NCBI GenBank assembly: GCA_018268595.1
Contig: JAFDWH010000002.1
Coordinates: 29,133 to 93,132, forward strand
Length of the DNA: 64,000 bases
Direction: 5' to 3'
DNA from: Actinomycetota bacterium
GTDB taxonomy: Bacteria > Actinomycetota > Thermoleophilia > Solirubrobacterales > Solirubrobacteraceae
The notes under the pieces are model-generated. The model did no database searches. It was not told the origin of the DNA and saw nothing but the letters and a program-made list of their open reading frames with translations. The position numbers and the translations under genes are program-made. The first letter of the stretch is position 1; the number at the start of each line of letters is the position of its first letter. Shown here piece after piece: positions 1-9,194 of the stretch.

Positions 1-57
1 GCGCGGGTCCTCGAACAGGTCGCGCGAGACGCAGCTGCCGAAGATCGCGACGCTCAC
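1..57 (-). CDS. DUF6270-like protein, N-terminal fragment
   Basis: Only the first 19 residues are visible, reading leftward off the window. They begin at a GTG that overlaps the stop of the upstream glycosyltransferase (GTGA). The segment contains IFGSCVSRD, which resembles the N-terminal motif of DUF6270 proteins, a family often found in polysaccharide loci. The biochemical role is unknown. The overlap places it as the last visible gene of the leftward glycan operon. Confidence 0.55.
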   Translation of the reverse strand, partial: MSVAIFGSCVSRDLFEDPR

Positions 58-1229
58 GCCGCCGCCTCCACGACCCGCCGCCGCGGCGTCCTCCGCCGCG
101 CGCCGCCCACCTGCTCCAGCAGCCGCGCGAGCACGCGGTCGGAGTCGAAGCGCTCCTCCGCCAGCGCGCGTGCCGCCTCGGAATGCCACGCGTAGTCGCC
201 CGCGATCGACTCGACGCACGCGGCCGCCTCGTCGAGCGTGTCGAACGCGAGCAGCCCAGCGCCGAGCGGGTAGAGGTCGCCGAGCCCGGTGTCCTGCGCG
301 ACGACCGGCCGGCCGGCGGCGAGGTAGCAGATCGAGCGCTCGCTGAACCAGCCGCTGCGCGCCTGCACGTACATCCCCTTCGCGACCATCAGCTCGGCCG
401 TCGACTCGGCGATGAACGCGCGGTAGGCGGCCGGCGTCGTCGCGACGTCGGCCGGGTCGACGAGCGACCAGCCGCTGTCGCGCAGCAGCGCGAGGTCGGG
501 CGTCTCGGCCGCGTGGATCGCAAGCGCCAGCTCGAACGCGCGACCGGTCAGCGCCGGCAGGCGCGCGAAGCGGCGGAACTCGTGCACGCGCAGGCCGTAG
601 CGCTTGCCGGCGTAGTCGACCGGCCCGTACGCGCCGCGCCAGCTGGCGACGCTCGTGAAGGGCCGCCGCGGCGGGTCGCTCGCACGCGGCCAGTGGTCGA
701 GCACGACCGGCTGCGGCGTCGTGACCCACTCCAGCCCGCACGTCGGGATCTCGCAGTCAGGCCGCCCGATCCGCTCGCCGATCGTGACGTGCGCGTCGTG
801 GCCGGAGAGCACGTCGGCGAGCCCCAGCTCGCACCACATCTGCGCGAAGCCGGGGTCGGTGTCGAGGAAGACGCGCCGCCGCGCGAGGCCGAGCAGCTCC
901 TCGTCGGCGCAGAAGCCCATCACGTTGAGCAGCAGGTCGGCGTCCTGCACGAAGCGCCGCACGCGCCCGCGGGGCGCGCCGGCGTGGCCGCCGCTCGGCA
1001 GCGCGACCGTCCACGCGTCCGCCAGCCCGTGCTCGCGCATGACCGCGTCCACGTAGGCGACGCTCTCGGCGGCGTCCCCGCCGGCGTGCTCGAGGCTGTC
1101 GAGCAGCAGCACCTCCCAGCCGAGCCGCTTGAAGCCGAGCAGGTACTGCAGGAACTGCCACGTGTGGCCGGCGTTGTGCGCCTTCTGCGCGACGCTGCCG
1201 GCGATCGCGATGCGGCCTCTGGGGGTCAT
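54..1229 (-). CDS. Glycosyltransferase, Glyco_trans_1_2-like (copy 1 of 3)
   Basis: A 391-residue cytoplasmic protein likely to transfer a sugar to a surface-glycan precursor. The N-terminus has a Rossmann-type opening (RIAIAG, then GHTWQFLQYLLGF). The C-terminal 100 residues carry the nucleotide-sugar-binding signature of PF13524-type enzymes (GWFSERSICYLAAGRPVV, then QDTGLG). The same layout occurs at 11915-13054 and in the first module of the protein at 2587-7146, so the window holds three paralogous copies. The ATG at 1229 is chosen because it overlaps the stop of the upstream GT2 gene as ATGA and aligns with the paralogues; the frame is open upstream without homology. Donor and acceptor cannot be deduced. 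Confidence 0.85.
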   Translation of the reverse strand: MTPRGRIAIAGSVAQKAHNAGHTWQFLQYLLGFKRLGWEVLLLDSLEHAGGDAAESVAYVDAVMREHGLADAWTVALPSGGHAGAPRGRVRRFVQDADLLLNVMGFCADEELLGLARRRVFLDTDPGFAQMWCELGLADVLSGHDAHVTIGERIGRPDCEIPTCGLEWVTTPQPVVLDHWPRASDPPRRPFTSVASWRGAYGPVDYAGKRYGLRVHEFRRFARLPALTGRAFELALAIHAAETPDLALLRDSGWSLVDPADVATTPAAYRAFIAESTAELMVAKGMYVQARSGWFSERSICYLAAGRPVVAQDTGLGDLYPLGAGLLAFDTLDEAAACVESIAGDYAWHSEAARALAEERFDSDRVLARLLEQVGGARRRTPRRRVVEAAA

Positions 1230-2590
1230 GCGGCGGCGTCCAGGTCGAAGATCAGGCAGTCCGCGTCGGCGTGCAGCGGCGCCCGCAGCCGCGCGGCGAG
1301 CCCGGCGTAGTGGTCGAGCCACCACAGCGAGGCGCTGGGAACGACGAGGTGGGAGAGCCCTTGCGCCTGCTGCTCCTCCAGGTGCGCGACCGCCGCCGCG
1401 TCGTCGGGCGGGTAGGCGGCGGCGGGGAAGTTGCGCCCGCGCCGGCCGGAGAGGCGCAGCAGCGTCGGGTCCCACTTCGTGACGGTGCCGAGGATCGCGT
1501 CCGGCGGCGTGATCGTGCGGACGGTGCGGGCGATGCGTCTCAAGGTCGCCTCCCAGTCGGGGTCGGGCGCGGCGCGGTCGGCGAGCGCGTCGCCGTAGCG
1601 GGTGCCGACGAGCGCGCCGGCGCAGCGGTCGAGCAGCGCGTTGGAGGCGACGAAGGCGGCGTAGTCGTCACCGCTGGCGCTCGCGCGGGCGAGCCGCGCG
1701 AGGCCCCGCGCGAGGTCCGGCCGCTGCCGCGCGGCGAGCGCGAGCGCCCGCAGTGCCGCCCGTCGCTCGCCGCGCAGGTGGAGGTCGCCGGCCGCGAGCA
1801 GCGCCTTAGCCGCCAGCGCGCTGCGCGCTCTGCGCGACCACTGCATGTCTTGCCTCGCTATGCGAGGCGAAAGATGCAGTGCTCGGCGGATCACGCGCGC
1901 GTCGCAGCGCAGGCGCGCGCCGGTCGCGCGCGTCGCGGCCGAGATCGACGCGGCGTGCTGGCGGTAGCGCGCGACGGGGGCGGCGCGGTAGGCGACCGCG
2001 CCCTGCAGGGCCAGGCGCAGCCAGCAGTCCCAGTCGCTGCTGCTGGGACCGACGGAGACGAAGCCGCCGGCGGCGAGCAGCGCGGAGCGCCGCGCCACGA
2101 CCGTCGAGGTGACGAACTCGTTGGCGAGCAGCAGCTCGCCGAACGCTGCGGGGCTCTCCTCGACGGCGTCGCCGTCGAACGGCCGCCGCCACGGCGGCAG
2201 CCTGCGCCCGCTCTCCTCGACGATCTCAGCGGCCGCGTGCACGACCGCGACGCCGGGGCCGCGCTCCAGCACGTCGACCTGGGCCGCCAGCGCGCCGGGC
2301 AGGTACGCGTCGTCGGCGTCGAGCCACGCCACGTACGGCCCCCGCGCCGCCGCCAGCAGCGCGTTGCGCGCTGCCACGACGCCACGCGGACGGCGATGGC
2401 GCAGCACACGCACGCGCGGATCGCGCGCGGCGAGCGACGCCGCGACGGCGGCCGTCCCGTCGCCCGAGCCGTCGTCGCACACGAGCAGCTCGAGCGCGAG
2501 CGGCTGCGCGAGCGCGCTCGCCAGCGCCTCGCCGAGGAAGCGCTCGGCGTTGCGCACGGGGACGCAGACGCTGACGAGCGGCGCGCTCAC
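1226..2590 (-). CDS. Family 2 glycosyltransferase with C-terminal WWLDHY module
   Basis: A 454-residue GT-A fold enzyme. The N-terminal 230 residues show the GT2 pattern: SVCVPVRNAERFL near the start, DDGSGDGT, and the metal-binding WLDADDAY. The middle is helical and Arg/Ala-rich. The last 110 residues form a separate module ending around VVPSASLWWLDHY. A similar module closes the neighbouring 1519-residue protein, so the two may share a partner or localisation signal (inference). The GTG start at 2590 overlaps the upstream stop as GTGA, and the gene overlaps the next one by 4 bases, so translation is probably coupled. The sugar transferred is unknown. Confidence 0.85.
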   Translation of the reverse strand: MSAPLVSVCVPVRNAERFLGEALASALAQPLALELLVCDDGSGDGTAAVAASLAARDPRVRVLRHRRPRGVVAARNALLAAARGPYVAWLDADDAYLPGALAAQVDVLERGPGVAVVHAAAEIVEESGRRLPPWRRPFDGDAVEESPAAFGELLLANEFVTSTVVARRSALLAAGGFVSVGPSSSDWDCWLRLALQGAVAYRAAPVARYRQHAASISAATRATGARLRCDARVIRRALHLSPRIARQDMQWSRRARSALAAKALLAAGDLHLRGERRAALRALALAARQRPDLARGLARLARASASGDDYAAFVASNALLDRCAGALVGTRYGDALADRAAPDPDWEATLRRIARTVRTITPPDAILGTVTKWDPTLLRLSGRRGRNFPAAAYPPDDAAAVAHLEEQQAQGLSHLVVPSASLWWLDHYAGLAARLRAPLHADADCLIFDLDAAA

Positions 2591-5500
2591 GCGGCCGCCT
2601 TCGCCTTCGCGCGCGGACGGCGTCTGCGCGGCGGGGCCGACGTGAGGTCGAACGCGACGCACGTCTGCGGGTCGGCCGGCAGCGCGGCGCAGCGCTGCTC
2701 GAGGTGACTGCGGAAGTCCTCGTAGTGGTCGAGCCACCACGACGACGTCGCCGGGATCACGAGGTGCGTGGCGCCGCGCGCGCGCAGCTCGTCGAGGTGG
2801 CGGATCGCCGCCTCGCCGTCGCGCGGATGGTGCCCCGCGTACACGCCGCCCTCCGCCTGCGGGAAGTGCCAGCCGACGCGGCCGTCGAGCGCGATCAGCT
2901 CGTCGTCGCCGCGCGAGACGACCAGCACCGTCGAGCCCGCCGGCACCGCCGCCGCGACGAACTCGCGCACGCCCTGCGCGACGATCCGGCCGCGCAGCTG
3001 CTTCTCGAGCGCGTTGCGCTGCACCTCCAGCGCGTTGAGCTGGCGCTCGAGCGTCTCGATCAGAGCCGGCGCCTCGTGGCGCTCGCCGGCCGGCACGACC
3101 GGCGGCAGCGCCAGCGCGGCGTGGTAGAGCGTCTCCAGCTCGTCGAGCTGGCGCGCGAAGCCGAAGCGCTCGTGCGCCCGCGCGACGGCCGCCGCGCCCA
3201 TCCGCTCGCGCAGCGCCGGGTCGGCCGCGAGCTGCGTCAGCCGCTCCGTCAGCGCCGCCGCGTCGCGGCGCCCGACGACGAAGCCGGTCTCGCCGTCGGC
3301 GACGTTCTCGCCGAGCCCGTCGGCGTCGGTGCAGACGATCGGCAGGCCCATCGCCTGCGCCTCGATCACCGACACGCAGAAGCCCTCCGAGACCGCCGGG
3401 TGCAGGCACACGTCGGCCCACGCCATCGCGTTGCGCACGTCGTCGGCGCGGCGCGCGCCCGGCAGCTCGACGTGGCGCTCGAGCCCGAGGTCGTGGATCG
3501 CGAACAGGATCGACTCGCGGTGCGGGCCGTCGCCGAGGATGCGGTGCTCGACCGCGACGCCGGCGTCGAGCAGCGCGCGCACCGCCTGCAGGCCGAACTC
3601 GTGGCCCTTCTTCCAGTGCAGCCGCCCGACGCTCAGCACGCGCAGCGGGCGCTTGGCGGTGCCCACCGCTCCGTACGTGCGCGCGGGCGCGGCGAAGCGC
3701 GACAGGTCGGCCGCGTCGGTGATGACCATGTGCGGCTTGTCGGGCGGGCAGCCGCGCCGCTGCGCGCGCGCCCACACGTCCTGCGAGACGCAGTTGACCA
3801 TGTCGGCGTGCGCCCACAGGTCGTCGTAGACGTGCGGGTCCTCGAGGCCGTGGTAGTTGATGTCGTAGCCGCGGAAGGAGACGACGACCTTGCAGCCGAG
3901 GATGTCGCGCATGTGCATGCGCCCGAGCGCGAGCGTGCCGTAGCCGAAGTGCACGAGGTCGGGCTGCAGCTCGGCCAGTTGGGCCTCGAAGTCGTGCACG
4001 ACGTGGACGCGCTCGCGCGACTCGAGGTGGCGTCTGAGCTGCGGGAAGTAATGGTGCTGGTCTCTGTTGGAGCGGTTGCAGAGGACGTGGATGTCCCAGC
4101 CGCGCTCCAGCAGCCCGGCGAACTCGTGCGCGAAGAACGTCTCGCTGAACTTCGGGAAGTGGTCGGTCACGAGCACGATCCGTCTGCCGTCGCCTCTCGG
4201 CGCGACGCCGCGGCGCGCAGCTGCGGCGCCGACGCCGGCCGGCGCGCCGCCGCCCGCGGCCGCCGGCCGGATCGCCTCCGCGGGCGCGCGCCTGCGCCCC
4301 AGCAGCTCGTCGCCGAGCGCGCGTGCCGCCGCGCGCAGCGGGTCCGTCTCGGCGCCCGCTTCGCCGGCGGGCGCGGCCGCGGCGGCGCCCGCCGCGAGCC
4401 CGCGCAGCGGGCGCATGCAGCGTTCGTCCCATTCCTCTCTGACGAACTCGAGGCAGCGGCGCACAAGCGCCTCGGGCGCGTCGACCAGCTCGTCGAACGT
4501 GACGCGCAGGACGCGGTCGCCGAGCGTGCGCTCGGCCTCCAGCCCGGCGCGCGCGCCGGCCATCCAGCGGTCGGCCGCCTCGCCCTCGCTCAAGCGCAGG
4601 CGCAGGTGCGCGGGGATCTGCGTGCCGCCGGTCGCGCCGGCCGAGCTGAGCGCCGGGTCCGACAGCGAGCGCACGACCGCGTCGCTCTCGCGCACGACGT
4701 GGATGAAGCGCGCGTCGGGGAACAGCCGCGCGAGCATCGGCACGTTCGCGGTCAGCTCGGGCGCGCCGTCGACCCAGCGCTCGAGCTTGTCGCCGATCAG
4801 CGACGCGGCGGCGCGGCCGAACACGCGCGAGAAGCGCTCGGGGCCGAAGCCCTCCGGCTGCGTGCGCGCGTGGATCGCCGGCAGCTGCTTCGCCAGCTCC
4901 GCCATCCAGGCGGTGTCGATCGCGGCCGGGATCGCCGGATGCTGGCCGAGCGCCCACGCGAGCGCGCTGGCGCCGGAGCGCGGCGCGCCGATCACGAAGA
5001 TCGGGCGCGGCGCGCCGCCTCTGCGCGCGGGCCGCGGCGGAGCGGCCGGGCGCGGCGCGGCCGCCGCGAAGCCGTCGGCGGGGCGACCGCTCAGCGCCGG
5101 GCCGGCGAGCTGGCGCAGGCCGACCGGCGGCGCGACCTCGACCGGGGCGAGGTCCGGTCTCTGCCCTGCGGCGACCGCCGCCGCGTTGCGTCTCGCGCAG
5201 TCCCACAGCAGCTCCATCACGCGCTGGCGCTCGGGCGATCTGAGGCCGGTCGCGCGCGCCGTCGTCAGCGAGTTCTCGCGGATGCGGCGGTAGTAGGCGT
5301 GGTCCGCGACGTTGACGACGCGCGCGATGTGCTGCGCGCGGCGCAGCAGCTCCGCGTCCCCGCTGAAGCGCAGACCGGTCGCGAAGCCGCCCAGCGCGCG
5401 CAGCAGGTCGCGCGTGACGATGCTCGTCGGGTGCAGCAGCGGGAACGCGGTCGGCTTGGCCGCGAACGCCTTGTGCACGTCGAGCGGCCACGGGATCGGC

Positions 5501-7146
5501 GTGACCTCCGGCTCCTCGCAGAAGACGCGGATCTCCTGCGTGCCGATCAGCTCGGCGCCGGTCTTCTCACCGGCCGCGAGCAGCCGCTCCAGCCGCTCGG
5601 GCGCCGACCAGTCGTCGGCGTCCTGGAACATGTAGGCGTCGTAGTCGGTCTCGTCGATCACCTGCTGGACGAGGCGGTAGGGGCCGACGTTGCGGTCGGC
5701 GTGCAGCAGCGTCACGCGGGAGTGGCGCGCGACGATCTCCAGCGGCGGCGCGTCGGAGGCGTCGTCGATCACGACGATCCCGTCGAGCGGGCGCGTCTGC
5801 TCCTCCAGCGAGGCGAGCGCGTCCTCGAGCCACTCCTCGCACTGGTAGTGGGGGATCAGCGCGCACACGCGGGAGTCGCCGTTGAGCCTGTGCCGCCCCT
5901 TCTTCGTGTCCTGCGTCTGCTCGCCTCGGTCCTTGGCGGTCATCTTGCGGTCCCTCGCGTCCTTCTTCGTTGTCGTGATCCCCACCACGTCCAGCAGCTC
6001 CTGCAGCACGCGCGTCGCCTCGAAGCGGTCGCGCGCGATCGCGCGCGCCGACTCCCGCTGGCGCGCGTAGTCCGACTCGATCTGCTCCACCGCCGCGACC
6101 GCCTCGTCGAGCGTCGAGACGGGGAACAGCCCGGCGCCCGTCGGCAGCGCGACGCCGAAGCCCGTGTCCTGCGTGATCACCGGCCGCCCGGCGGCCAGGT
6201 ACGTCGCGCTGCGGTCGCTGAACCAGCCGCTGCGCAGCGCCACGTTCTGCTCCTTCGCGACGGTGAACTCGGCGCGCGAGCCGGCGACGTAGCGGCGGTA
6301 GTCGTCGCCGTGCGGGTCGAACGCGAGCGCGTCCCGCACCCCCCAGCCGCGCCGCTCCAGCTCGGCGCGGTGCTCGGGTCGGTAGCTCGCGAGCGCCAGC
6401 TCGAAGGCGGCGCCGGTGCGCGCCGGCAGGTCGAGGAAGCGCGTCCACTCGCGGTCCTTGCTCCACGCGTAGTCGCGTCCGTCGAGCGTCACGCGGCGCC
6501 ACGACTGGTGCCAGTTGCCGACCGTCGTGTAGGCGCGGCCGGGCGGCGTCGCGACACCGTCCCACAGGTCGCAGACGACCGGCTGGCGCGTCGGGTGGAA
6601 GCGGAAGCGCTCGGACACCGGCAGCCCGCAGCCGGGCTTGCCGAGGTTCTCCGCGAACGTGAAGAAGGCGCAGTGCGGCTCGAGGAACTCGGCGCTCGAG
6701 CGGACGCCGTTGTGCAGCTCGATCTGGAGCTGCACCGGGTCGGTCTGCAGGTACGCGAGCCGCCCGCTCGCGCTGTGCTCGGGCAGCGGCGGCGTGCCGC
6801 CGTGCAGGTTGATCACAAGCTCGGCGTCGCGGTAGAGGCGCCGCAGTCCCGCCGCGCTCAGCGGCCCGTGCACGGGCGCGCCGGCGTCGTGCAGGGCATG
6901 GTAGGCCCACCGGCCGCCGAGCCCGAAGCGGCGCAGCACGCGCTCGACGAACGCGGCCGCCTCGCGGCCCGCGTCTGCGTCGGCGGCGCCCATCAGCATC
7001 GACGGCGTGCGCCCGTGCGCCTCGACGTACCACGGCTCGAAGCCGAGGGCCTGGAAGCCGAGCAGGTAGTGGACCGTCTGCCACACGACGCCGGGGACGG
7101 GCAGCTTGGCCATCATCCCCAGCAGCACGATCCGCCGGCGGCTCAT
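2587..7146 (-). CDS. Giant fusion: glycosyltransferase, GT2, sulfotransferase, GT4 and WWLDHY module
   Basis: One uninterrupted frame encodes 1519 residues. Residues 1-395 are a PF13524-type glycosyltransferase (RPVITQDTGFG near its end). A charged Lys/Arg/Asp linker (about 396-424) leads to a GT2 domain (about 425-660; ALIPHY, VIDDASD, MFQDADDW). Residues about 712-935 resemble a PAPS-dependent sulfotransferase (FVIGAPRSGASALAW as the 5'-phosphosulfate loop, then IHVVRESDAVVRSL). Residues about 985-1345 are a GT4 enzyme (SVGRLHWKKGHE, EGFCVSVIEAQAMGLPIV). A short coiled coil and the WWLDHY module follow, with a KAKAKAAA tail. The ATG at 7146 overlaps the ABC-transporter stop. An internal ATG at 5943, in the first linker, could begin a second product, but no stop separates the modules. 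The product likely builds and sulfates a surface glycan. Confidence 0.8.
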   Translation of the reverse strand: MSRRRIVLLGMMAKLPVPGVVWQTVHYLLGFQALGFEPWYVEAHGRTPSMLMGAADADAGREAAAFVERVLRRFGLGGRWAYHALHDAGAPVHGPLSAAGLRRLYRDAELVINLHGGTPPLPEHSASGRLAYLQTDPVQLQIELHNGVRSSAEFLEPHCAFFTFAENLGKPGCGLPVSERFRFHPTRQPVVCDLWDGVATPPGRAYTTVGNWHQSWRRVTLDGRDYAWSKDREWTRFLDLPARTGAAFELALASYRPEHRAELERRGWGVRDALAFDPHGDDYRRYVAGSRAEFTVAKEQNVALRSGWFSDRSATYLAAGRPVITQDTGFGVALPTGAGLFPVSTLDEAVAAVEQIESDYARQRESARAIARDRFEATRVLQELLDVVGITTTKKDARDRKMTAKDRGEQTQDTKKGRHRLNGDSRVCALIPHYQCEEWLEDALASLEEQTRPLDGIVVIDDASDAPPLEIVARHSRVTLLHADRNVGPYRLVQQVIDETDYDAYMFQDADDWSAPERLERLLAAGEKTGAELIGTQEIRVFCEEPEVTPIPWPLDVHKAFAAKPTAFPLLHPTSIVTRDLLRALGGFATGLRFSGDAELLRRAQHIARVVNVADHAYYRRIRENSLTTARATGLRSPERQRVMELLWDCARRNAAAVAAGQRPDLAPVEVAPPVGLRQLAGPALSGRPADGFAAAAPRPAAPPRPARRGGAPRPIFVIGAPRSGASALAWALGQHPAIPAAIDTAWMAELAKQLPAIHARTQPEGFGPERFSRVFGRAAASLIGDKLERWVDGAPELTANVPMLARLFPDARFIHVVRESDAVVRSLSDPALSSAGATGGTQIPAHLRLRLSEGEAADRWMAGARAGLEAERTLGDRVLRVTFDELVDAPEALVRRCLEFVREEWDERCMRPLRGLAAGAAAAAPAGEAGAETDPLRAAARALGDELLGRRRAPAEAIRPAAAGGGAPAGVGAAAARRGVAPRGDGRRIVLVTDHFPKFSETFFAHEFAGLLERGWDIHVLCNRSNRDQHHYFPQLRRHLESRERVHVVHDFEAQLAELQPDLVHFGYGTLALGRMHMRDILGCKVVVSFRGYDINYHGLEDPHVYDDLWAHADMVNCVSQDVWARAQRRGCPPDKPHMVITDAADLSRFAAPARTYGAVGTAKRPLRVLSVGRLHWKKGHEFGLQAVRALLDAGVAVEHRILGDGPHRESILFAIHDLGLERHVELPGARRADDVRNAMAWADVCLHPAVSEGFCVSVIEAQAMGLPIVCTDADGLGENVADGETGFVVGRRDAAALTERLTQLAADPALRERMGAAAVARAHERFGFARQLDELETLYHAALALPPVVPAGERHEAPALIETLERQLNALEVQRNALEKQLRGRIVAQGVREFVAAAVPAGSTVLVVSRGDDELIALDGRVGWHFPQAEGGVYAGHHPRDGEAAIRHLDELRARGATHLVIPATSSWWLDHYEDFRSHLEQRCAALPADPQTCVAFDLTSAPPRRRRPRAKAKAAA

Positions 7147-9194
7147 CGCTCGCCTCCGGCCACGATCGACAGGCGCGGCTCGTCGGTCTCCCACAGCCCC
7201 AGCTCGCCGAGCACGCTGCGCGCCGTGCGGATCGCCGGCTCGAGCGGGTCGTCCTTGCGGATCCGCCGCATCGCCAGCTGCTGCAGCTCGGCGATCGCCT
7301 CCGGCTGGAGCGTGACCGGCTGCTGCGGGAGCGGCGCGCCCTGCTGCGCCGCGTGCAGCTCGGCGTAGAGGCCATCGTGCGCGAGCAGCTCGGCGTGCGT
7401 CCCCTGCTCGACGACGCGGCCGTCGTCGACCGCGAGGATCAGGTCGGCGTCGCGGATCGTCGAGAGGCGGTGCGCGACGACGAACGTCGTGCGCCCGCGG
7501 ATCAACCGCGCGAGCGCGTCGAGGATCACGGCCTCGGTCTTCGAGTCGATCGACGAGGTCGGCTCGTCGAGGATCAGCACCGGCGCGTCCTTCAGGAACG
7601 CGCGCGCGACCGAGATGCGCTGGCGCTCGCCGCCCGACAGCAGCGCGCCGCGCTCGCCGAGCTTCGTGTCGTAGCCCTTCGGCAGCGCGCTGACGAACGC
7701 GTGCGCGTTGGCCGCGCGCGCCGCCGCCTCGACCTCCTCGTCGCTCGCCTCCAGCCGCCCGTAGCGGATGTTCTCGCGGATCGAGGCGCCGAACAGCAGC
7801 GGCTCCTGCAGCACGACGCTGATGCGCGAGCGCAGCTCGTTGAGCCGCAGGTCGCGCACGTCGTGGCCGTCGAGTGTGACGCGCCCGCGGGCCGGGTCGT
7901 AGAAGCGCGTCAGCAGACTCAGCAGCGTCGACTTGCCGGCGCCGGTCGGCCCGACGATCGCGACGCACTGGCCCGGCTCGACGCGGAAGCTGACGTCCTT
8001 CAGCGTGCCCTGCCGCCCTCCGTAGGCGAAGTCGACATGCTCGAACGCGATCGCGCCGCGTACCTGCCGCAACGCCAGCGCGCCCGGCCGCTCGACGATC
8101 TCCGGCTCCGTCTCCAGCAGCTCGAACGCGGAGCGCAGGCTGATGAACGCCTGCTGGAGCGAGCTGAACGTCGTGGAGATCTGCTCCAGCGGCTTGTACA
8201 TCGACGCGATGTAGCCCATGACGACGACCAGCTCGCCGACCGTCATGTCCTTCTGCAGCACGTGGCGCGCGCCGAAGCCGAGCACGAGCGCGGTGCCGAC
8301 CGCGGTGATCATCGTGACCGCGAGCGTGAAGACGGTCTGGCGCACGGTCAGGTTCACGCGCGCGGCGACCGCCTGCTCGCCCTGCGCGCGGAACTTGCCG
8401 TACTCGTGGCGCTCGCGGCCGAACGCGACGATCACGCGCAGCATCGACATCGCCTCGTGCACGATCGTCAGCGAGTCGCCCTCCAGCTTGCGCACGCTGT
8501 AGACGCGCGGCTCGATGTGGCGCGTGTAGTAGCCGGCCGACAGGTAGACGAACGGCACGACCGTCAGCGACAGCAGCGCGAGCGTCGGCTGGATCTGCTC
8601 GATCACGACGAACATGCCGACGAGCGTGAGGACGCTCTGCAGCAGCGGGGGGATCGACACGGTGACGGCGCCGACGGCAGCCGCCTGCGTGTTGATCTGG
8701 AACATCAGCTTCCCCATCTGCTTGCTGTCGTGGTAGGCCATCGACAGCTTCTGCGCGTGCCGGAACATGTCGCTGCGCAGGTCCAGCACCATGCTCTGGT
8801 CGAGCTTCGTGTTGACGTAGTTGTCGTAGACCGCGAGGCCGTGCTCGAGCGCCGTCACGACCAGCCCGGCGATCACCGCGACCGCCAGCAGCTGGTAGGT
8901 CGAGAGGCCGTCGAGGAAGCCGAGCAGCGCTGGCGGCGGCTTGTTGCCGAGCACCGTGTCGAGCAGCAGCGCGAGCGGCCAGGGGCTCAGCAGCGCCATC
9001 CCGGCGGAGGCCGCCATCAGGATCAGCGAGACGACCGCGAGGCCCTTGTGCGGGCGCAGGTACGGCCCGATGTGGCGGAAGTCGAGCAGGAACGCGAACG
9101 GGCTCTCGGCCTCGTCCCTGCGCCGCATGGAGGCGAGGCGGCCGACGCTCGCGAGCGCGCGGCGCGGGAGGTGGGCGAGGTCGCGCCGGCTCAC
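7143..9194 (-). CDS. ABC exporter, fused transmembrane and ATPase domains (MsbA-like)
   Basis: A 683-residue half-transporter. Residues about 30-340 form an exporter transmembrane domain with about six hydrophobic spans. The ATPase domain starts near residue 375 with Walker A GPTGAGKST (about 414), followed by signature LLSGGERQR, Walker B VLILDEPTSS and H-loop VVAHRLS. It probably works as a dimer flipping or exporting a lipid-linked glycan, given that it sits between glycan synthesis genes; the substrate is inferred only from context. A C-terminal extension of about 70 residues (from HAAQQGAP onward) lies beyond the usual domain end. The GTG at 9194 is preferred because it overlaps the upstream stop (GTGA); an ATG at 9128 is the alternative start. 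Confidence 0.9.
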   Translation of the reverse strand: MSRRDLAHLPRRALASVGRLASMRRRDEAESPFAFLLDFRHIGPYLRPHKGLAVVSLILMAASAGMALLSPWPLALLLDTVLGNKPPPALLGFLDGLSTYQLLAVAVIAGLVVTALEHGLAVYDNYVNTKLDQSMVLDLRSDMFRHAQKLSMAYHDSKQMGKLMFQINTQAAAVGAVTVSIPPLLQSVLTLVGMFVVIEQIQPTLALLSLTVVPFVYLSAGYYTRHIEPRVYSVRKLEGDSLTIVHEAMSMLRVIVAFGRERHEYGKFRAQGEQAVAARVNLTVRQTVFTLAVTMITAVGTALVLGFGARHVLQKDMTVGELVVVMGYIASMYKPLEQISTTFSSLQQAFISLRSAFELLETEPEIVERPGALALRQVRGAIAFEHVDFAYGGRQGTLKDVSFRVEPGQCVAIVGPTGAGKSTLLSLLTRFYDPARGRVTLDGHDVRDLRLNELRSRISVVLQEPLLFGASIRENIRYGRLEASDEEVEAAARAANAHAFVSALPKGYDTKLGERGALLSGGERQRISVARAFLKDAPVLILDEPTSSIDSKTEAVILDALARLIRGRTTFVVAHRLSTIRDADLILAVDDGRVVEQGTHAELLAHDGLYAELHAAQQGAPLPQQPVTLQPEAIAELQQLAMRRIRKDDPLEPAIRTARSVLGELGLWETDEPRLSIVAGGER

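Noticed and set aside
1226..5491. A 1421-residue leftward open frame
   Set aside because: Only the part from 2590 down has GT2 homology; the rest is the antisense-free shadow of the fusion gene in another frame, Arg-rich and domain-free.
2704..7368. A 1554-residue rightward open frame opposite the fusion gene
   Set aside because: Composition is the mirror of the leftward coding strand, with no domain.
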